Translations under genes and position numbers: made by a program
In this document: positions 1 through 8,005 of the stretch, in pieces
How positions within the stretch are numbered: position 1 is the first letter of the stretch
Layout: the number at the start of each line of letters is the position of its first letter
Assembly (NCBI GenBank): GCA_023433585.1
Contig: JAEZCL010000201.1
Location: 1 to 32,818 of the forward strand
DNA length: 32,818 nucleotides
Source: Pseudomonadota bacterium
Lineage (GTDB): Bacteria; Pseudomonadota; Alphaproteobacteria; Caulobacterales; Caulobacteraceae
Direction of reading: 5' to 3'
The notes under the pieces: model-generated
Seen by the model: the letters and a program-made list of their open reading frames with translations, nothing else
Database searches by the model: none
What the model was told of the DNA's origin: nothing

Positions 1-59
1 CGGCGACGAGGGCTTTCTTAGAGCGCTACCGCTCGCGTCGCGGACGCTCGCTGCTTGAG

Positions 60-130
60 CGCGCTGTCTCGCCTTGCCCTCCCCACCCGCTTCGCCTTCG
101 GCTCGGCCCCCTCCCCATGAAGGGGAGGGA
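60..130. repeat. Dispersed palindromic repeat, 3' of lptB
   Basis: A GC-rich stretch with the look of an interspersed alphaproteobacterial repeat. An 8-bp perfect stem (CCCTCCCC at 109-116, loop ATGAA, GGGGAGGG at 122-129) begins 20 bases after the lptB stop, and a second copy of the CCCTCCCCAC tract lies at 77-86. It is a plausible 3' mRNA hairpin or weak terminator for the lpt operon, but there is no T-run after it on the minus strand. I see no convincing gene in bases 1-148; an open frame reading left to right through this stretch continues antisense to lptB and looks like a shadow. Confidence 0.5.
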
Positions 131-148
131 GAATGTCGGCGCCCGGCC

Positions 149-979
149 TCAGCCGTAGAGGTCGCCCAGATAGACCCGGCGGACGTCCGGGTCGCTGATG
201 ATCTGGCCCGGCGTGCCCTCGAACAGCACCTCGCCGCCGTGGATGATCGAGGCGCGGTCGATGATGTCCAACGTCTCGCGCACATTGTGGTCGGTGATGA
301 GCACCCCGATCCCCCGGTCCGCCAGATAGCGGATCACCTGGCGGATGTCGGCGATGGCCAGGGGGTCGATGCCGGCGAAAGGCTCGTCCAGCAGCATGAA
401 GCTGGGCTTTCCGGCCAGGGCGCGGGCGATCTCGACCCGGCGCCGCTCGCCGCCCGACAGCCCCGTGGCCGGGGCTTCGCGCAGATGGTCGATGTGCAGT
501 TCCTCCAGCAGGCGGCTGACCTCGTCGGTGACGGCCCGCTCGCTGGTTTCGTTCAGCTCGACCACGGCGCGCACGTTCTGTTCGACCGTCATGCCCCGGA
601 AGATGGAGGCTTCCTGGGCCAGATAGCCCAGGCCCATGCGGGCGCGCTGATACATGGGCTGGCGGGTGATCTCCTCGCCGTCCAGCCAGATGGCGCCGGA
701 ATCCGCCGGGATCAGGCCGGTTATCATGTAGAAGCAGGTGGTCTTGCCCGCGCCGTTGGGGCCGAGAAGCCCGGCCACCTCGCCCCGGTTCAGGTGCAGG
801 GAGACATTGCGCACAACCTGACGCTTGCCGAAGGACCGGGCGATGTTCTCGACACTGAGACCCTTGCGGGGCTGGGCCTGCGGTTCATCCGCAGGAGGCG
901 CGGCCACGGGCGCCGGCGCCGCGCGCGGCGAGGCGGGCCGGGGACGGCGGTTCAGGGCTGACAGCTCCTTGCGCGCCAA
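149..979 (-). CDS. lptB: LPS export ABC transporter ATP-binding protein LptB
   Basis: ATPase of the LptB2FG transporter, which extracts lipopolysaccharide from the inner membrane and drives it along the LptC-LptA bridge. It acts at the cytoplasmic face. Of 276 residues, the ABC core starts near residue 41. Visible motifs are Walker A GPNGAGKTT (73-81), the signature LSGGE (174-178), Walker B ending FMLLDEP (D198, E199) and the H-loop His231. The frame opens at a TTG codon 8 bases after the lptA stop. No ATG occurs in frame before the Walker A region, so a TTG or GTG start is needed. This gives a Pro/Ala-rich N-terminal tail of about 40 residues that most LptB proteins lack; GTG at residue 25 is an alternative start. 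It is the last gene of the rnd-lptC-lptA-lptB block. Identity is very secure; the exact start is not. Confidence 0.95.
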   Translation of the reverse strand: MARKELSALNRRPRPASPRAAPAPVAAPPADEPQAQPRKGLSVENIARSFGKRQVVRNVSLHLNRGEVAGLLGPNGAGKTTCFYMITGLIPADSGAIWLDGEEITRQPMYQRARMGLGYLAQEASIFRGMTVEQNVRAVVELNETSERAVTDEVSRLLEELHIDHLREAPATGLSGGERRRVEIARALAGKPSFMLLDEPFAGIDPLAIADIRQVIRYLADRGIGVLITDHNVRETLDIIDRASIIHGGEVLFEGTPGQIISDPDVRRVYLGDLYG

Positions 980-987
980 GATCAGGC

Positions 988-1509
988 TCAGTTCTGGTCG
1001 GGATAGAAGACGCCCTGCACCCGGCGCCCGGCGTTTCCGGCCGGCGCGCCTTCCATGCGCGCGCGGCCCGAGCCGATGTTGATGCTGAGGCTGGAGCCGG
1101 TCATGACGTTGTCGCCCTGACGCAGGATCACGTCGCCGGTGACCACCAGGGTGTCGTTCGCCGCCGTATAGACGGCGCGGTCGCCGCGAACCACCTGCTC
1201 GGGGGTGACGAAATAGACGTCGCCGCTGATCTCGATGCGGTTCAGGCCGCTCATGCTGGTGACCGCCGAGGATTCATCGCCCGAACGGTTGTAATAGACG
1301 TCGAAACGCTCGGCGCGCAGACGGTTCTCGCCCTGGATGCCCTCGGCGCGGCCGATGTAGCTGATGAGGCCGCGCGGCTCCTCGAACTCGACGCTGTCCG
1401 CGTTTATCATGAAGGGCGCGCTGCTGCGCGAGATCTGGGTCCACCCCGCCGTGGTCAGAACCGCCGCCGCCAGAACCCCCGCGACCAGTCCGATTGTCAT
1501 GCGCCGCAT
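988..1509 (-). CDS. lptA: LPS transport periplasmic protein LptA (OstA-like)
   Basis: Periplasmic beta-jellyroll protein that polymerises into the bridge carrying lipopolysaccharide from LptC to the outer-membrane LptD/E complex. The 173-residue product begins with a short basic stretch and a hydrophobic segment (residues 5-22, ending TTAGW), which reads as a signal peptide. An OstA-like domain follows, with alternating motifs such as INADSVEFEE and ISGDVYFVTPEQVVRGDRA typical of the family. An AGGG Shine-Dalgarno-like stretch precedes the chosen ATG; an in-frame ATG three codons later is possible. It lies 12 bases after the lptC stop and 8 bases before lptB, so the three genes are surely co-transcribed. 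Confidence 0.93.
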   Translation of the reverse strand: MRRMTIGLVAGVLAAAVLTTAGWTQISRSSAPFMINADSVEFEEPRGLISYIGRAEGIQGENRLRAERFDVYYNRSGDESSAVTSMSGLNRIEISGDVYFVTPEQVVRGDRAVYTAANDTLVVTGDVILRQGDNVMTGSSLSINIGSGRARMEGAPAGNAGRRVQGVFYPDQN

Positions 1510-1521
1510 GGGCCTGTTTCC

Positions 1522-2181
1522 CTATCCGGCGTCGCCGGTGTTGATCGTGGTGCGGACCTTATCATCGCCCGCGCCCCGGAACACGACCCGTCCGCCCTGT
1601 TCGTGGATGGCATAGGACGTCGCGGCGATGGTTCCAAGAGCGCCGGAGCCCTCGATGCCCTTGTCGCCGGTCACGACGCCGGTGCGGGTGTCCACCACCG
1701 CCTCGGGCGTGACGAAGCGAAAACCGGTCCCGCCGTTCTCGATGATGACCTGCTCACGCAGGATCAGGGTGCGCGACGGCTCGTCGTAAAGACCCTGGCC
1801 GGCCGAAATCTCGCTGGTCCTGCCGGCCTCCAGCGTCAGACGCATCACCGGCGCGTCGAGACGGAACATGCCGGTCTGCGGATCGCGCACGGCCTGTTCG
1901 GCGCCGATGACGAAGGCTCGGCCCTGTTCGTCCTGGCCGTGGAACATGGGGTTCGACAGACGGATCTCCCGCGCCTGGACCTGGCGGCGTTCGACCCCGG
2001 CGATGATCGAGCGCGTCGCCACCCACACGGCCGTTCCCCCCGCGATCAGCGCAATAGCGATCGGAAGCACACGGCGGAACAGCATCACCCGCCGCGACCG
2101 TGACCGCCAGCGACGGGCCGCCAGCGCGACCCGGCGCTCGTCCGCCGCCTTCAGGTCGTCGCTGGAGGTGGGATCGGTCAT
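1522..2181 (-). CDS. lptC: LPS export protein LptC
   Basis: Bitopic inner-membrane protein that receives lipopolysaccharide from LptB2FG and passes it to LptA. The 219-residue product has a cytoplasmic, Arg-rich N terminus (RRWRSRSRR around 23-31), one membrane segment at about residues 36-56, and a periplasmic domain with the LptC-type pattern (IRLSNPMFHGQDEQGRAF, then VTPEAVVDTRTGVVTGDKG near the C terminus). The ATG lies 2 bases after the rnd stop, which fixes this start over the much longer open frame running back through rnd. The position directly before lptA is the usual one in Caulobacterales. Confidence 0.92.
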   Translation of the reverse strand: MTDPTSSDDLKAADERRVALAARRWRSRSRRVMLFRRVLPIAIALIAGGTAVWVATRSIIAGVERRQVQAREIRLSNPMFHGQDEQGRAFVIGAEQAVRDPQTGMFRLDAPVMRLTLEAGRTSEISAGQGLYDEPSRTLILREQVIIENGGTGFRFVTPEAVVDTRTGVVTGDKGIEGSGALGTIAATSYAIHEQGGRVVFRGAGDDKVRTTINTGDAG

Positions 2182-2183
2182 GC

Positions 2184-2798
2184 TCAGCTGTGGGCGAAGA
2201 TGTCGGCGTCTTCCCAGCCGTCCAGGTCCAGGCGGGCGCGCACGGGCAGGAATTCGAAACACGCCCGCGCCAGTTCGGTTCGCCCCTCGCGCGCCAGCAT
2301 GGCGTCCAGCCGCTCGCGCACCACATGCAGATGCAGCACGTCCGACGCCGCATAGGCGACCTGTTCGGGGGTCAGGACATCCGCGCCCCAGTCCGAGGAC
2401 TGCTGGGCCTTGGACAGATCCACGCCCGCCAGCTCGCGCACCACGTCCTTCAGCCCGTGACGGTCGGTGTAGGTGCGCGCCAGCTTGGAGGCGATCTTGG
2501 TGCAATAGACCGGCCGCGTATCCACGCCCAGATAGTGCTGGAACATGGCGATGTCGAAGCGGCCGAAGTGGAACAGCTTGAGCACGTCCGGGTCGGCCAG
2601 AAGACGCTTCAGGTTCGGGCAGTCGTAGGCGGGCCGGTTCAGCCGCACCACATGGGCGTCGCCGTCGCCGGCCGACAGCTGGACCACACACAGCGGATCG
2701 CGGTGGTGGCGCAGGCCCATGGTTTCGGAATCCACCGCCACGACCGGACCCAAATCCAGCCCATGCGGCAAGTCGCCTTGGTGAACGTGAATGGTCAT
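2184..2798 (-). CDS. rnd: Ribonuclease D (short form)
   Basis: 3'-5' exoribonuclease of the DEDDy group, acting on tRNA 3' ends and other structured RNAs. The 204-residue product carries all exonuclease motifs: Exo I DSETMGL (D23, E25), Exo II with D82 (FHFGRFD), and Exo III YAASD (Y149, D153). It ends right after the exonuclease domain, so both HRDC domains of the E. coli enzyme (about 375 residues) are absent. This short form is what I recall for Caulobacter. The start at 2798 is chosen because of an upstream AAGG and because the longer frame would run into the tRNA gene. The stop abuts lptC. The tRNA-Leu gene lies just upstream on the same strand. Confidence 0.92.
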   Translation of the reverse strand: MTIHVHQGDLPHGLDLGPVVAVDSETMGLRHHRDPLCVVQLSAGDGDAHVVRLNRPAYDCPNLKRLLADPDVLKLFHFGRFDIAMFQHYLGVDTRPVYCTKIASKLARTYTDRHGLKDVVRELAGVDLSKAQQSSDWGADVLTPEQVAYAASDVLHLHVVRERLDAMLAREGRTELARACFEFLPVRARLDLDGWEDADIFAHS

Positions 2799-2838
2799 GT
2801 CGCGCCTTGTACCTGATTCAGGGGCATCATAGACGAAC

Positions 2839-2865
2839 GGCGCCGCGTCCAGGAGACACGGCGCC
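2839..2865 (-). terminator. Hairpin between tRNA-Leu and rnd
   Basis: Inverted repeat with 7-bp perfect arms (GGCGCCG / CGGCGCC) and a 13-base loop, 14 bases after the encoded CCA end of the tRNA on the minus strand. No T-run follows, so it may act as a processing or attenuation hairpin rather than a strong intrinsic terminator. Read-through would join rnd-lptCAB to the tRNA promoter. Confidence 0.4.
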
Positions 2866-2878
2866 GCCGAGAATAGCA

Positions 2879-2965
<87 letters not shown>

Positions 2966-2993
2966 CCGAAGGTTTCCCCCCGGAAGGCGCGGA

Positions 2994-3022
2994 CCCTTAG
3001 GACAGCCTAAACGCGCGGTCAA
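2994..3022 (-). promoter_or_regulatory. Promoter of tRNA-Leu
   Basis: On the minus strand, TTGACC (3017-3022) is followed by a 17-base spacer and TAAGGG (2994-2999). A GC-rich discriminator (GTCCGCGCC) comes next, as is common for stable-RNA promoters, and the mature tRNA begins about 28 bases downstream. The rest of the 2966-3136 gap holds nothing else I recognise. Confidence 0.6.
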
Positions 3023-3136
3023 TGGCGCTTTTGATGATTGACGGCCAGATCGGCTGATCCGTGCGTTGCGGGGGCGTCGGGCTTGGTCTATCCCCGGCCC
3101 GCCGGCCGGTGATGGGGCCGGCTGGGAGTATTCGAC

Positions 3137-4093
3137 ATGACCACATCATCCAGGCTCGTCACCGTGTTCGGCGGATCGGGATTCATCGGCGCCCAGGCCG
3201 TGCGCGAACTGGCCCGGCGGGGCTGGCGCATCCGGGTGGCGGTCAGGCGGCCCAACAACGCCCATGACCTGCGTCCGCTGGGGGACGTGGGCCAGATCCA
3301 GCTGATGCGCTGCGACGTCACGCGCCAGGCGGACGTGGAGGCGGCCCTGCGCGGCGCCGACGCGGTGGTGAACCTGGTGGGCACGTTCGACACCCGACGC
3401 TTCAAGGCGGCGCACGTGGACGCGGTCCGCTTCATCGCCGAAGGCTGCGCGGCCAACGGGATCGGCCGGCTGGTGCAGGTCTCGGCCAACGGCGCCGATC
3501 CCGAATCGCCGTCGGCCTACGCCCGCACCAAGGCCGAGGGCGAGGCGATCGCGCGCGCCCATGCGCCGGATGCGGTGATCCTGCGCCCCTCGGTGGTGTT
3601 CGGTCCGGGCGACAGCTTCCTGAACCGTTTCGCAGCCATGGCCGCCATGACCCCGGTGCTGCCCCTGATCGGCGGCGAAACCCGGCTCCAGCCGGTGTAT
3701 GTGGGCGACGTGGCCGAGGCGATCGCCCGCGCCGTGGACCGGCCCGAGCCTGCGGGCCGGACCTTCGTCCTGGGCGGACCGTCGGTGGGAACATTGCGTG
3801 AAATCCTGGAGATGATCCTGCGTGAGACGCAGAAAGAGCGGCTGCTGGCGCCCGTGCCGTTCTTCGTCGCCCGTCCGCTGGGCGCGCTCCTGCAGCTCAG
3901 CCAGTGGGTCGGGATCACCCCGCCCCTGACCCGGGACCAGGTGCTGATGCTCCAGAGCGACAATGTCGCTCCCGACGACGCGGAAGGGCTGGCGGCCCTG
4001 GGGATCACGCCCATCGGCATGGAGGCCATCGCCCCGTCCTATCTGTGGCTGTATCGCCGGGGCGGACAGTTCGCCGAAACGGTTCCGGCCTAA
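3137..4093 (+). CDS. NDUFA9-like NAD(P)-binding protein (atypical SDR)
   Basis: A 318-residue atypical short-chain dehydrogenase of the family often named complex I NDUFA9 subunit-like. The N-terminal Rossmann motif is GGSGFIG (12-18). A YxxxK-like pair is present (Y128, K132 in SAYARTK), followed by typical VVFGPGDSFLNRF and QPVYVGDVAEAIA stretches. In mitochondria the relative is an accessory subunit of NADH dehydrogenase; the bacterial role is not settled and could be a sugar-nucleotide or quinone-related reductase. A GGGAG box lies 10 bases before the ATG. Its TAA stop overlaps the stop of the convergent uppP gene. Confidence 0.82.
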   Translation: MTTSSRLVTVFGGSGFIGAQAVRELARRGWRIRVAVRRPNNAHDLRPLGDVGQIQLMRCDVTRQADVEAALRGADAVVNLVGTFDTRRFKAAHVDAVRFIAEGCAANGIGRLVQVSANGADPESPSAYARTKAEGEAIARAHAPDAVILRPSVVFGPGDSFLNRFAAMAAMTPVLPLIGGETRLQPVYVGDVAEAIARAVDRPEPAGRTFVLGGPSVGTLREILEMILRETQKERLLAPVPFFVARPLGALLQLSQWVGITPPLTRDQVLMLQSDNVAPDDAEGLAALGITPIGMEAIAPSYLWLYRRGGQFAETVPA

Positions 4094-4896
4094 AGCGCGC
4101 CGGTCGCCCACAGGCCGACCAGCCCCAGGGCTCCCACCACGATCCGCCACCAGGCGAAGACGGCGAAACCGTGCCGGGTGACGAAGGCCAGAACGGCCCG
4201 CACCGTGACGATGGCGGTGACCGTCGCCGCCGCGAAGCCGACGGCGATCAGGCCGAAGTCGGAGAAGTCCAGCGCCGCGCGGTTCTGGAACAGGTCATAG
4301 GCCACCGCTGCGCCCATGGTGGGCAGGGCCAGGAAGAACGAGAACTCGGCCGCCGAACGCTTGTCCGCGCCCAGCAGCAGCCCCCCCGCGATGGTGGCGC
4401 CCGAACGGGACACCCCCGGAATCATGGCCAGGCACTGGATCACCCCGATGACCAGGTACATGCGATAGGGATATTTCGCGGCGTCCAGATGCACCGGCGT
4501 CATGGGCCGGCGGTCCAGCCACATCAGGGCGAAACCGCCCAGGATCAGCGAGACGCAGATGATCGCCGGGGTCTCGAAAAAGACGGTCTTGATGATGTCG
4601 TACATGAACACGCCGATCACCATCGCCGGCAGGAAGGCGATCAGCAGACCGATCAGGAAGTGGCGCGCCTGGGGATCGCGGGGCCACTGGGTCGCCAGTT
4701 GGAACAGGCGGCGCACATAGACGGTGACGATCGCCAGAAGGGCGCCCAGCTGGATCACCACCTCGAAGGTCTTGCCCGTGCTCTCGAAGCCCAGGAAGTG
4801 GCCGAGCAGCAGAAGATGACCGGTGGACGAGACCGGGATGAATTCGGTCAGCCCCTCGACGATCCCGAGCAGCAGCGCCACAAGCCAGTCGCCCAT
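4090..4896 (-). CDS. uppP: Undecaprenyl-diphosphatase UppP (BacA)
   Basis: Integral membrane phosphatase that converts undecaprenyl diphosphate to the monophosphate, recycling the lipid carrier for peptidoglycan and other envelope polymers; overproduction of family members gives bacitracin resistance. The 268-residue protein is strongly hydrophobic with about eight membrane segments. It shows both signature motifs: EGLTEFIPVSSTGH (14-27) and PGVSRSGAT (160-168). A GGGAG box precedes the ATG. The length is normal for the family. The stop codon overlaps that of the convergent NDUFA9-like gene (4090-4093). Confidence 0.96.
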   Translation of the reverse strand: MGDWLVALLLGIVEGLTEFIPVSSTGHLLLLGHFLGFESTGKTFEVVIQLGALLAIVTVYVRRLFQLATQWPRDPQARHFLIGLLIAFLPAMVIGVFMYDIIKTVFFETPAIICVSLILGGFALMWLDRRPMTPVHLDAAKYPYRMYLVIGVIQCLAMIPGVSRSGATIAGGLLLGADKRSAAEFSFFLALPTMGAAVAYDLFQNRAALDFSDFGLIAVGFAAATVTAIVTVRAVLAFVTRHGFAVFAWWRIVVGALGLVGLWATGAL

Positions 4897-4935
4897 GCGG
4901 CGAACTCCCGTTCAATCGAAATGCGACGGACCCCG

Positions 4936-6099
4936 TCAGTTGGCGCCCGGTTCGGCCCCCACATAGCGCAGCCGGGCGCGGATAGGCGAGCCTTCCAGGA
5001 GCTGGTCCAGCGCATGGGCCAGAAGCCCGGCGGTGCGGCCGATGGCGAACAGGTCGAACGCGCCGTCGCGCGGCAGGTTGAAGCGCCGCACGATCAGGGC
5101 CAGGGCCAGGTCGAAGGACGGCTTGAGCCCCGTTGCCCGCTCGCCCGCCTCGACCAGAAGCGCCAGGTCGCGCGGCAGATCGGCGGCCGCCAGCAGGTCA
5201 GCGGCGCGCGGGTCGCCGTCGGGATAGAGGGAGTGGCCGAAACCGGGCAGTTCGCCGTCCCGGTCCATGCGCCGGCGCACGACCTCGGCCGGCTCACGGC
5301 GCGCTTCCAGCACCAGCTCGGCGGCGGCGGTCAGCTGGCGGCTGACGTCCGGGCCGGTCAGGGCCGCCAGGCCCGCCATGGCCGATGCGGCCGGGCTGGC
5401 GCCCGTGCCGGCCACCGCGCGGGTCGCCAGGACCGCGCCGTTCAGTTCGTGGTCGGCAGACAGGACCAGGGCCCGGCGCAGGATGCCCGCGTCCCGTTCG
5501 GAAATCTTCCAGGCGCGGGCCAGCCGCTGGTGCAGGTGCAGGCGCGGCCCCATGCCGACGATGGCGTCCACCATCTCGCTGAGCACACAGGCGCATTCCC
5601 GGGTCAGATCGTGGGACGATCGGTCCGAGGCGGGCGGATCCTCGTCGGCGCGGCGGGCGATGAACTGCAGCAGGCGCGAGCGCGAGGACCCGGCGTAGGC
5701 CACATCGATGCGCGGCTTGACGCCCGAGAAGGGATTGCCCTCGCGCACGCCCCACAGGACCCGCGCGGCCTCCTCGAGCGTGGCGGTGCGGGCCAGCTGG
5801 ATCGCGTCGCGGCCGCGATAGAACAAACGCCCGTCGATGATGGCGGTGACCGACGACTGGATCGTCGCCTCGCCCCGCACGCCCGCCGCGCCGATCACGG
5901 CGGGCGCGGGCGGATTCGGGGCCCCGTCGCGCAGGCGGGCGACGTCATCGGCGGCATAGAGGCTGCGGCGCGGATTGTCGGGATCGGGACGGGCGGTGAT
6001 CCGGCCCCGGCTGACGTAGGCGTAAAGGGTCTGGGTCTTCACGCCGAGACGGTCCAGCGCCTCGTTGCGCCCGATCCAGCGTCGCTGGGTGGTCTCCAT
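4936..6099 (-). CDS. Citrate synthase family protein with N-terminal HTH domain
   Basis: A 387-residue fusion. Residues about 7-57 form an excisionase/MerR-like helix-turn-helix (RNEALDRLGVKTQTLYAYVS, then a wing with RRSLYAADDVARL). Residues about 75-375 are a citrate synthase fold. Family residues are visible: DHELNGA with H217 (like catalytic His274 of pig enzyme), PGFGHSLYPDGDPRA with H289 and R298 (like His320 and Arg329), and FAIGRTAG near 351-358. The region that should hold the third catalytic residue is shortened; D345 is the only obvious candidate. A strong AGGGGGAG ribosome site precedes the ATG. The true reaction (citrate, methylcitrate or another acyl-CoA condensation) cannot be told. 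The HTH suggests DNA binding or a repurposed oligomerisation module. No companion TCA-cycle gene is adjacent. Confidence 0.85.
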   Translation of the reverse strand: METTQRRWIGRNEALDRLGVKTQTLYAYVSRGRITARPDPDNPRRSLYAADDVARLRDGAPNPPAPAVIGAAGVRGEATIQSSVTAIIDGRLFYRGRDAIQLARTATLEEAARVLWGVREGNPFSGVKPRIDVAYAGSSRSRLLQFIARRADEDPPASDRSSHDLTRECACVLSEMVDAIVGMGPRLHLHQRLARAWKISERDAGILRRALVLSADHELNGAVLATRAVAGTGASPAASAMAGLAALTGPDVSRQLTAAAELVLEARREPAEVVRRRMDRDGELPGFGHSLYPDGDPRAADLLAAADLPRDLALLVEAGERATGLKPSFDLALALIVRRFNLPRDGAFDLFAIGRTAGLLAHALDQLLEGSPIRARLRYVGAEPGAN

Positions 6100-6251
6100 G
6101 CGGCTCCCCCTGTCTTGCGGTCCGCGTTCACCTAACCGATCAATGTTGACAATCTCTTCCCCGGGATGGGCGATTTGATGACGATCCGGGAATTTTCAGC
6201 CTTCGGCCCTGCGGTTGCGTCCGCCCCCCCTGTTGCGCCACAAGAGCGTCG

Positions 6252-7226
6252 ATGATCGCTTCTCCGCCTTCCCGCGCGGGACCGGATTCCGGCCACGCCG
6301 TCAACCGCCGCATCACCACCCTGGCGGTGGGCGTGGCGGTGTTCCTGATCGCCATCAAGGCGTTCGCCCTGGGCGCGTCGGGCTCGGTGTCGATCCTGGC
6401 GTCCCTGACGGATTCGGTCCTGGACCTGGCGGCGTCCCTGGTCACCTTCTTCGCCGTGCGCTGGGCCGCCACGCCGCCGGACGACGAGCACCGCTATGGC
6501 CACGGCAAGGCCGAGGCCCTTTCAGCCCTGGTGCAGGCCGGGCTGGTGTTCGCCTCGGCCGTGTTCATCAGCTGGGAGGCGATCCAGCGCATGGTCGATC
6601 CCCGGCCCATCACCGCCGGCGGATGGGCCGTCGGCGTGATGGTGGTGTCGATCCTGGTCACCCTGGGGCTGATCGTGCTTCAGACCCGGGCGATCCGCGC
6701 CTCGGGCTCGCTGGCGGTCAGCGGCGACCGAGCCCATTACACCGCCGATCTCGGCGCCAACATCGTGGTGCTGATCGGGGTGGCGTCCGGGGCCTGGCTG
6801 GGTGCGGCGGGCCTGGACGCGGCGGCCGGCCTGGTGGTGGCCGTCTGGCTGTTTTGGGGCGCCCTGGGGGTGCTGCGCGGCGCGGCGGACCATCTGCTGG
6901 ACCGGGGCGTGGACGACGACGCCCGCGCGCGCATCGTCGCTGCGGTGCTGGCGGACCCGCGCATCAGCGGGGTGCATCAGCTGCGCACCCGCATGGCCGG
7001 GCCGGTGCTGATGATGCAGATGCACGTGGACCTGGATCCACACCAGAGTCTGGCCGACGCCCACGCCGTGATCGTCGGGGCCGAGACCCGGATTCTGGAG
7101 GCGTTTCCCGCCGCCGACATCCTGATCCATCCCGATCCCAGAGGGAGCGGCCGACGGCCGGACCCCGGCCCAGGAAACGGCCCCGAAGACGCCGCCCCGT
7201 CGACGGCCGTTCCGGTGACGCAGTAA
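6252..7226 (+). CDS. fieF: Cation diffusion facilitator (FieF-type efflux protein)
   Basis: Proton-coupled divalent metal efflux (Zn, Fe, Cd or related) across the inner membrane. The 324-residue protein has about six membrane segments and a C-terminal cytoplasmic domain. Transport-site residues are visible: the DxxxD pair D54/D58 in TDSVLD, then HRYGHGKAEA after TM2, and HxxxD (H162, D166) in HYTAD. The DxxxD/HxxxD combination is that of FieF/YiiP rather than of ZitB-like members. The C-terminal tail (about 295-324) is Pro/Gly-rich and low in complexity. The metal cannot be fixed from sequence. A TTGACA at 6146-6151 upstream could be its -35, but no good -10 follows. Confidence 0.92.
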   Translation: MIASPPSRAGPDSGHAVNRRITTLAVGVAVFLIAIKAFALGASGSVSILASLTDSVLDLAASLVTFFAVRWAATPPDDEHRYGHGKAEALSALVQAGLVFASAVFISWEAIQRMVDPRPITAGGWAVGVMVVSILVTLGLIVLQTRAIRASGSLAVSGDRAHYTADLGANIVVLIGVASGAWLGAAGLDAAAGLVVAVWLFWGALGVLRGAADHLLDRGVDDDARARIVAAVLADPRISGVHQLRTRMAGPVLMMQMHVDLDPHQSLADAHAVIVGAETRILEAFPAADILIHPDPRGSGRRPDPGPGNGPEDAAPSTAVPVTQ

Positions 7227-7251
7227 ACGCGGGATTAACGCCGGCGGGCGC

Positions 7252-7950
7252 ATGAACGGCGTCATGTCCGCCGTGGCCGCCCTGTTGCATTATCCTTTCG
7301 ATCCCCCGTCCCGCGCCGCGCGCCTGGCGCTGGGCGAGGCGCGCGTCGAGTTCAGCGAGACGGCGGTCAGGCCGTGGGAGCCGGACTGCATCCTGGGACA
7401 GGTCAATCCCACCGGCATGCCGCCGGTGGTGCGCACCCTGATCGGCGGGCGCACCCTGACCCTGTGCGAACTGGGTGCGATCCTGGGCTGGATCGAGGAC
7501 AGCGCCAAGGGTCCGCTGCTGATGCCCGTCGACCCGGCCGAGCGGGCCGAGGCGCGGCGGCTGACGGGCTGGTTCGAACGCCGCTTCAACGACGAGGTCA
7601 ATGCGGTGCTGCTGCACGAGCGAATGGAGAAAGCCATCCTGCGCCTGGGGCCGCCCGACGCGCGCAGCCTGCGTCAGGGGCGCGAGGCGCTGCGCGATCA
7701 TCTGATGCAGCTGGAGGACCTGCTCAAGGGCCGCGACTGTCTGGCCGGGCGGCGCATGACCCAGGCTGATCTGATCGCCGCTGCCCATCTGTCGGTGATG
7801 GACTATTTCAGCGAGATGCCCTGGGCGTCGTTCCCGGCCCTGAAAGCCTGGTATGCGCCGATCAAGTCGCGGCCCTCGTTCCGGCCGTTGCTGGGCGACC
7901 GCTTTCCCGGCGTAGCCCCACCGGTCCATTACGCGGATCTGGATTTCTAA
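7252..7950 (+). CDS. Glutathione S-transferase family protein
   Basis: A 232-residue soluble protein with a thioredoxin-like N-terminal domain (LLHYPFDPPSRAARLALGEA, then NPTGMPPVV with the cis-Pro typical of GSTs) and an all-helical C-terminal domain (about 95-215) with the capping pattern MTQADLIAAAHLSVMDYF. Substrate is unknown; glutathione conjugation or peroxidase activity is typical. The start could be the ATG at 7252 or the one four codons later (MSAVAAL). It begins 25 bases after the fieF stop and ends 55 bases before queG. Confidence 0.87.
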   Translation: MNGVMSAVAALLHYPFDPPSRAARLALGEARVEFSETAVRPWEPDCILGQVNPTGMPPVVRTLIGGRTLTLCELGAILGWIEDSAKGPLLMPVDPAERAEARRLTGWFERRFNDEVNAVLLHERMEKAILRLGPPDARSLRQGREALRDHLMQLEDLLKGRDCLAGRRMTQADLIAAAHLSVMDYFSEMPWASFPALKAWYAPIKSRPSFRPLLGDRFPGVAPPVHYADLDF

Positions 7951-8005
7951 ACCGGCCGCCGGCGCGAACCTTTCCATCGGTCGCCGCGCGGGCTATCGCG
8001 CCCGC

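Noticed and set aside
18..31. TTAGAGCGCTACCG near the left edge resembles half of a XylR-type operator.
   Set aside because: Only one side matches; it lies in repeat-like sequence next to lptB with no promoter or sugar gene in view.
3904..6135. A 743-codon open frame on the plus strand.
   Set aside because: It is antisense to uppP and to the HTH-citrate synthase gene, is low in complexity and has no recognisable domain. Long antisense frames are expected at this GC content.
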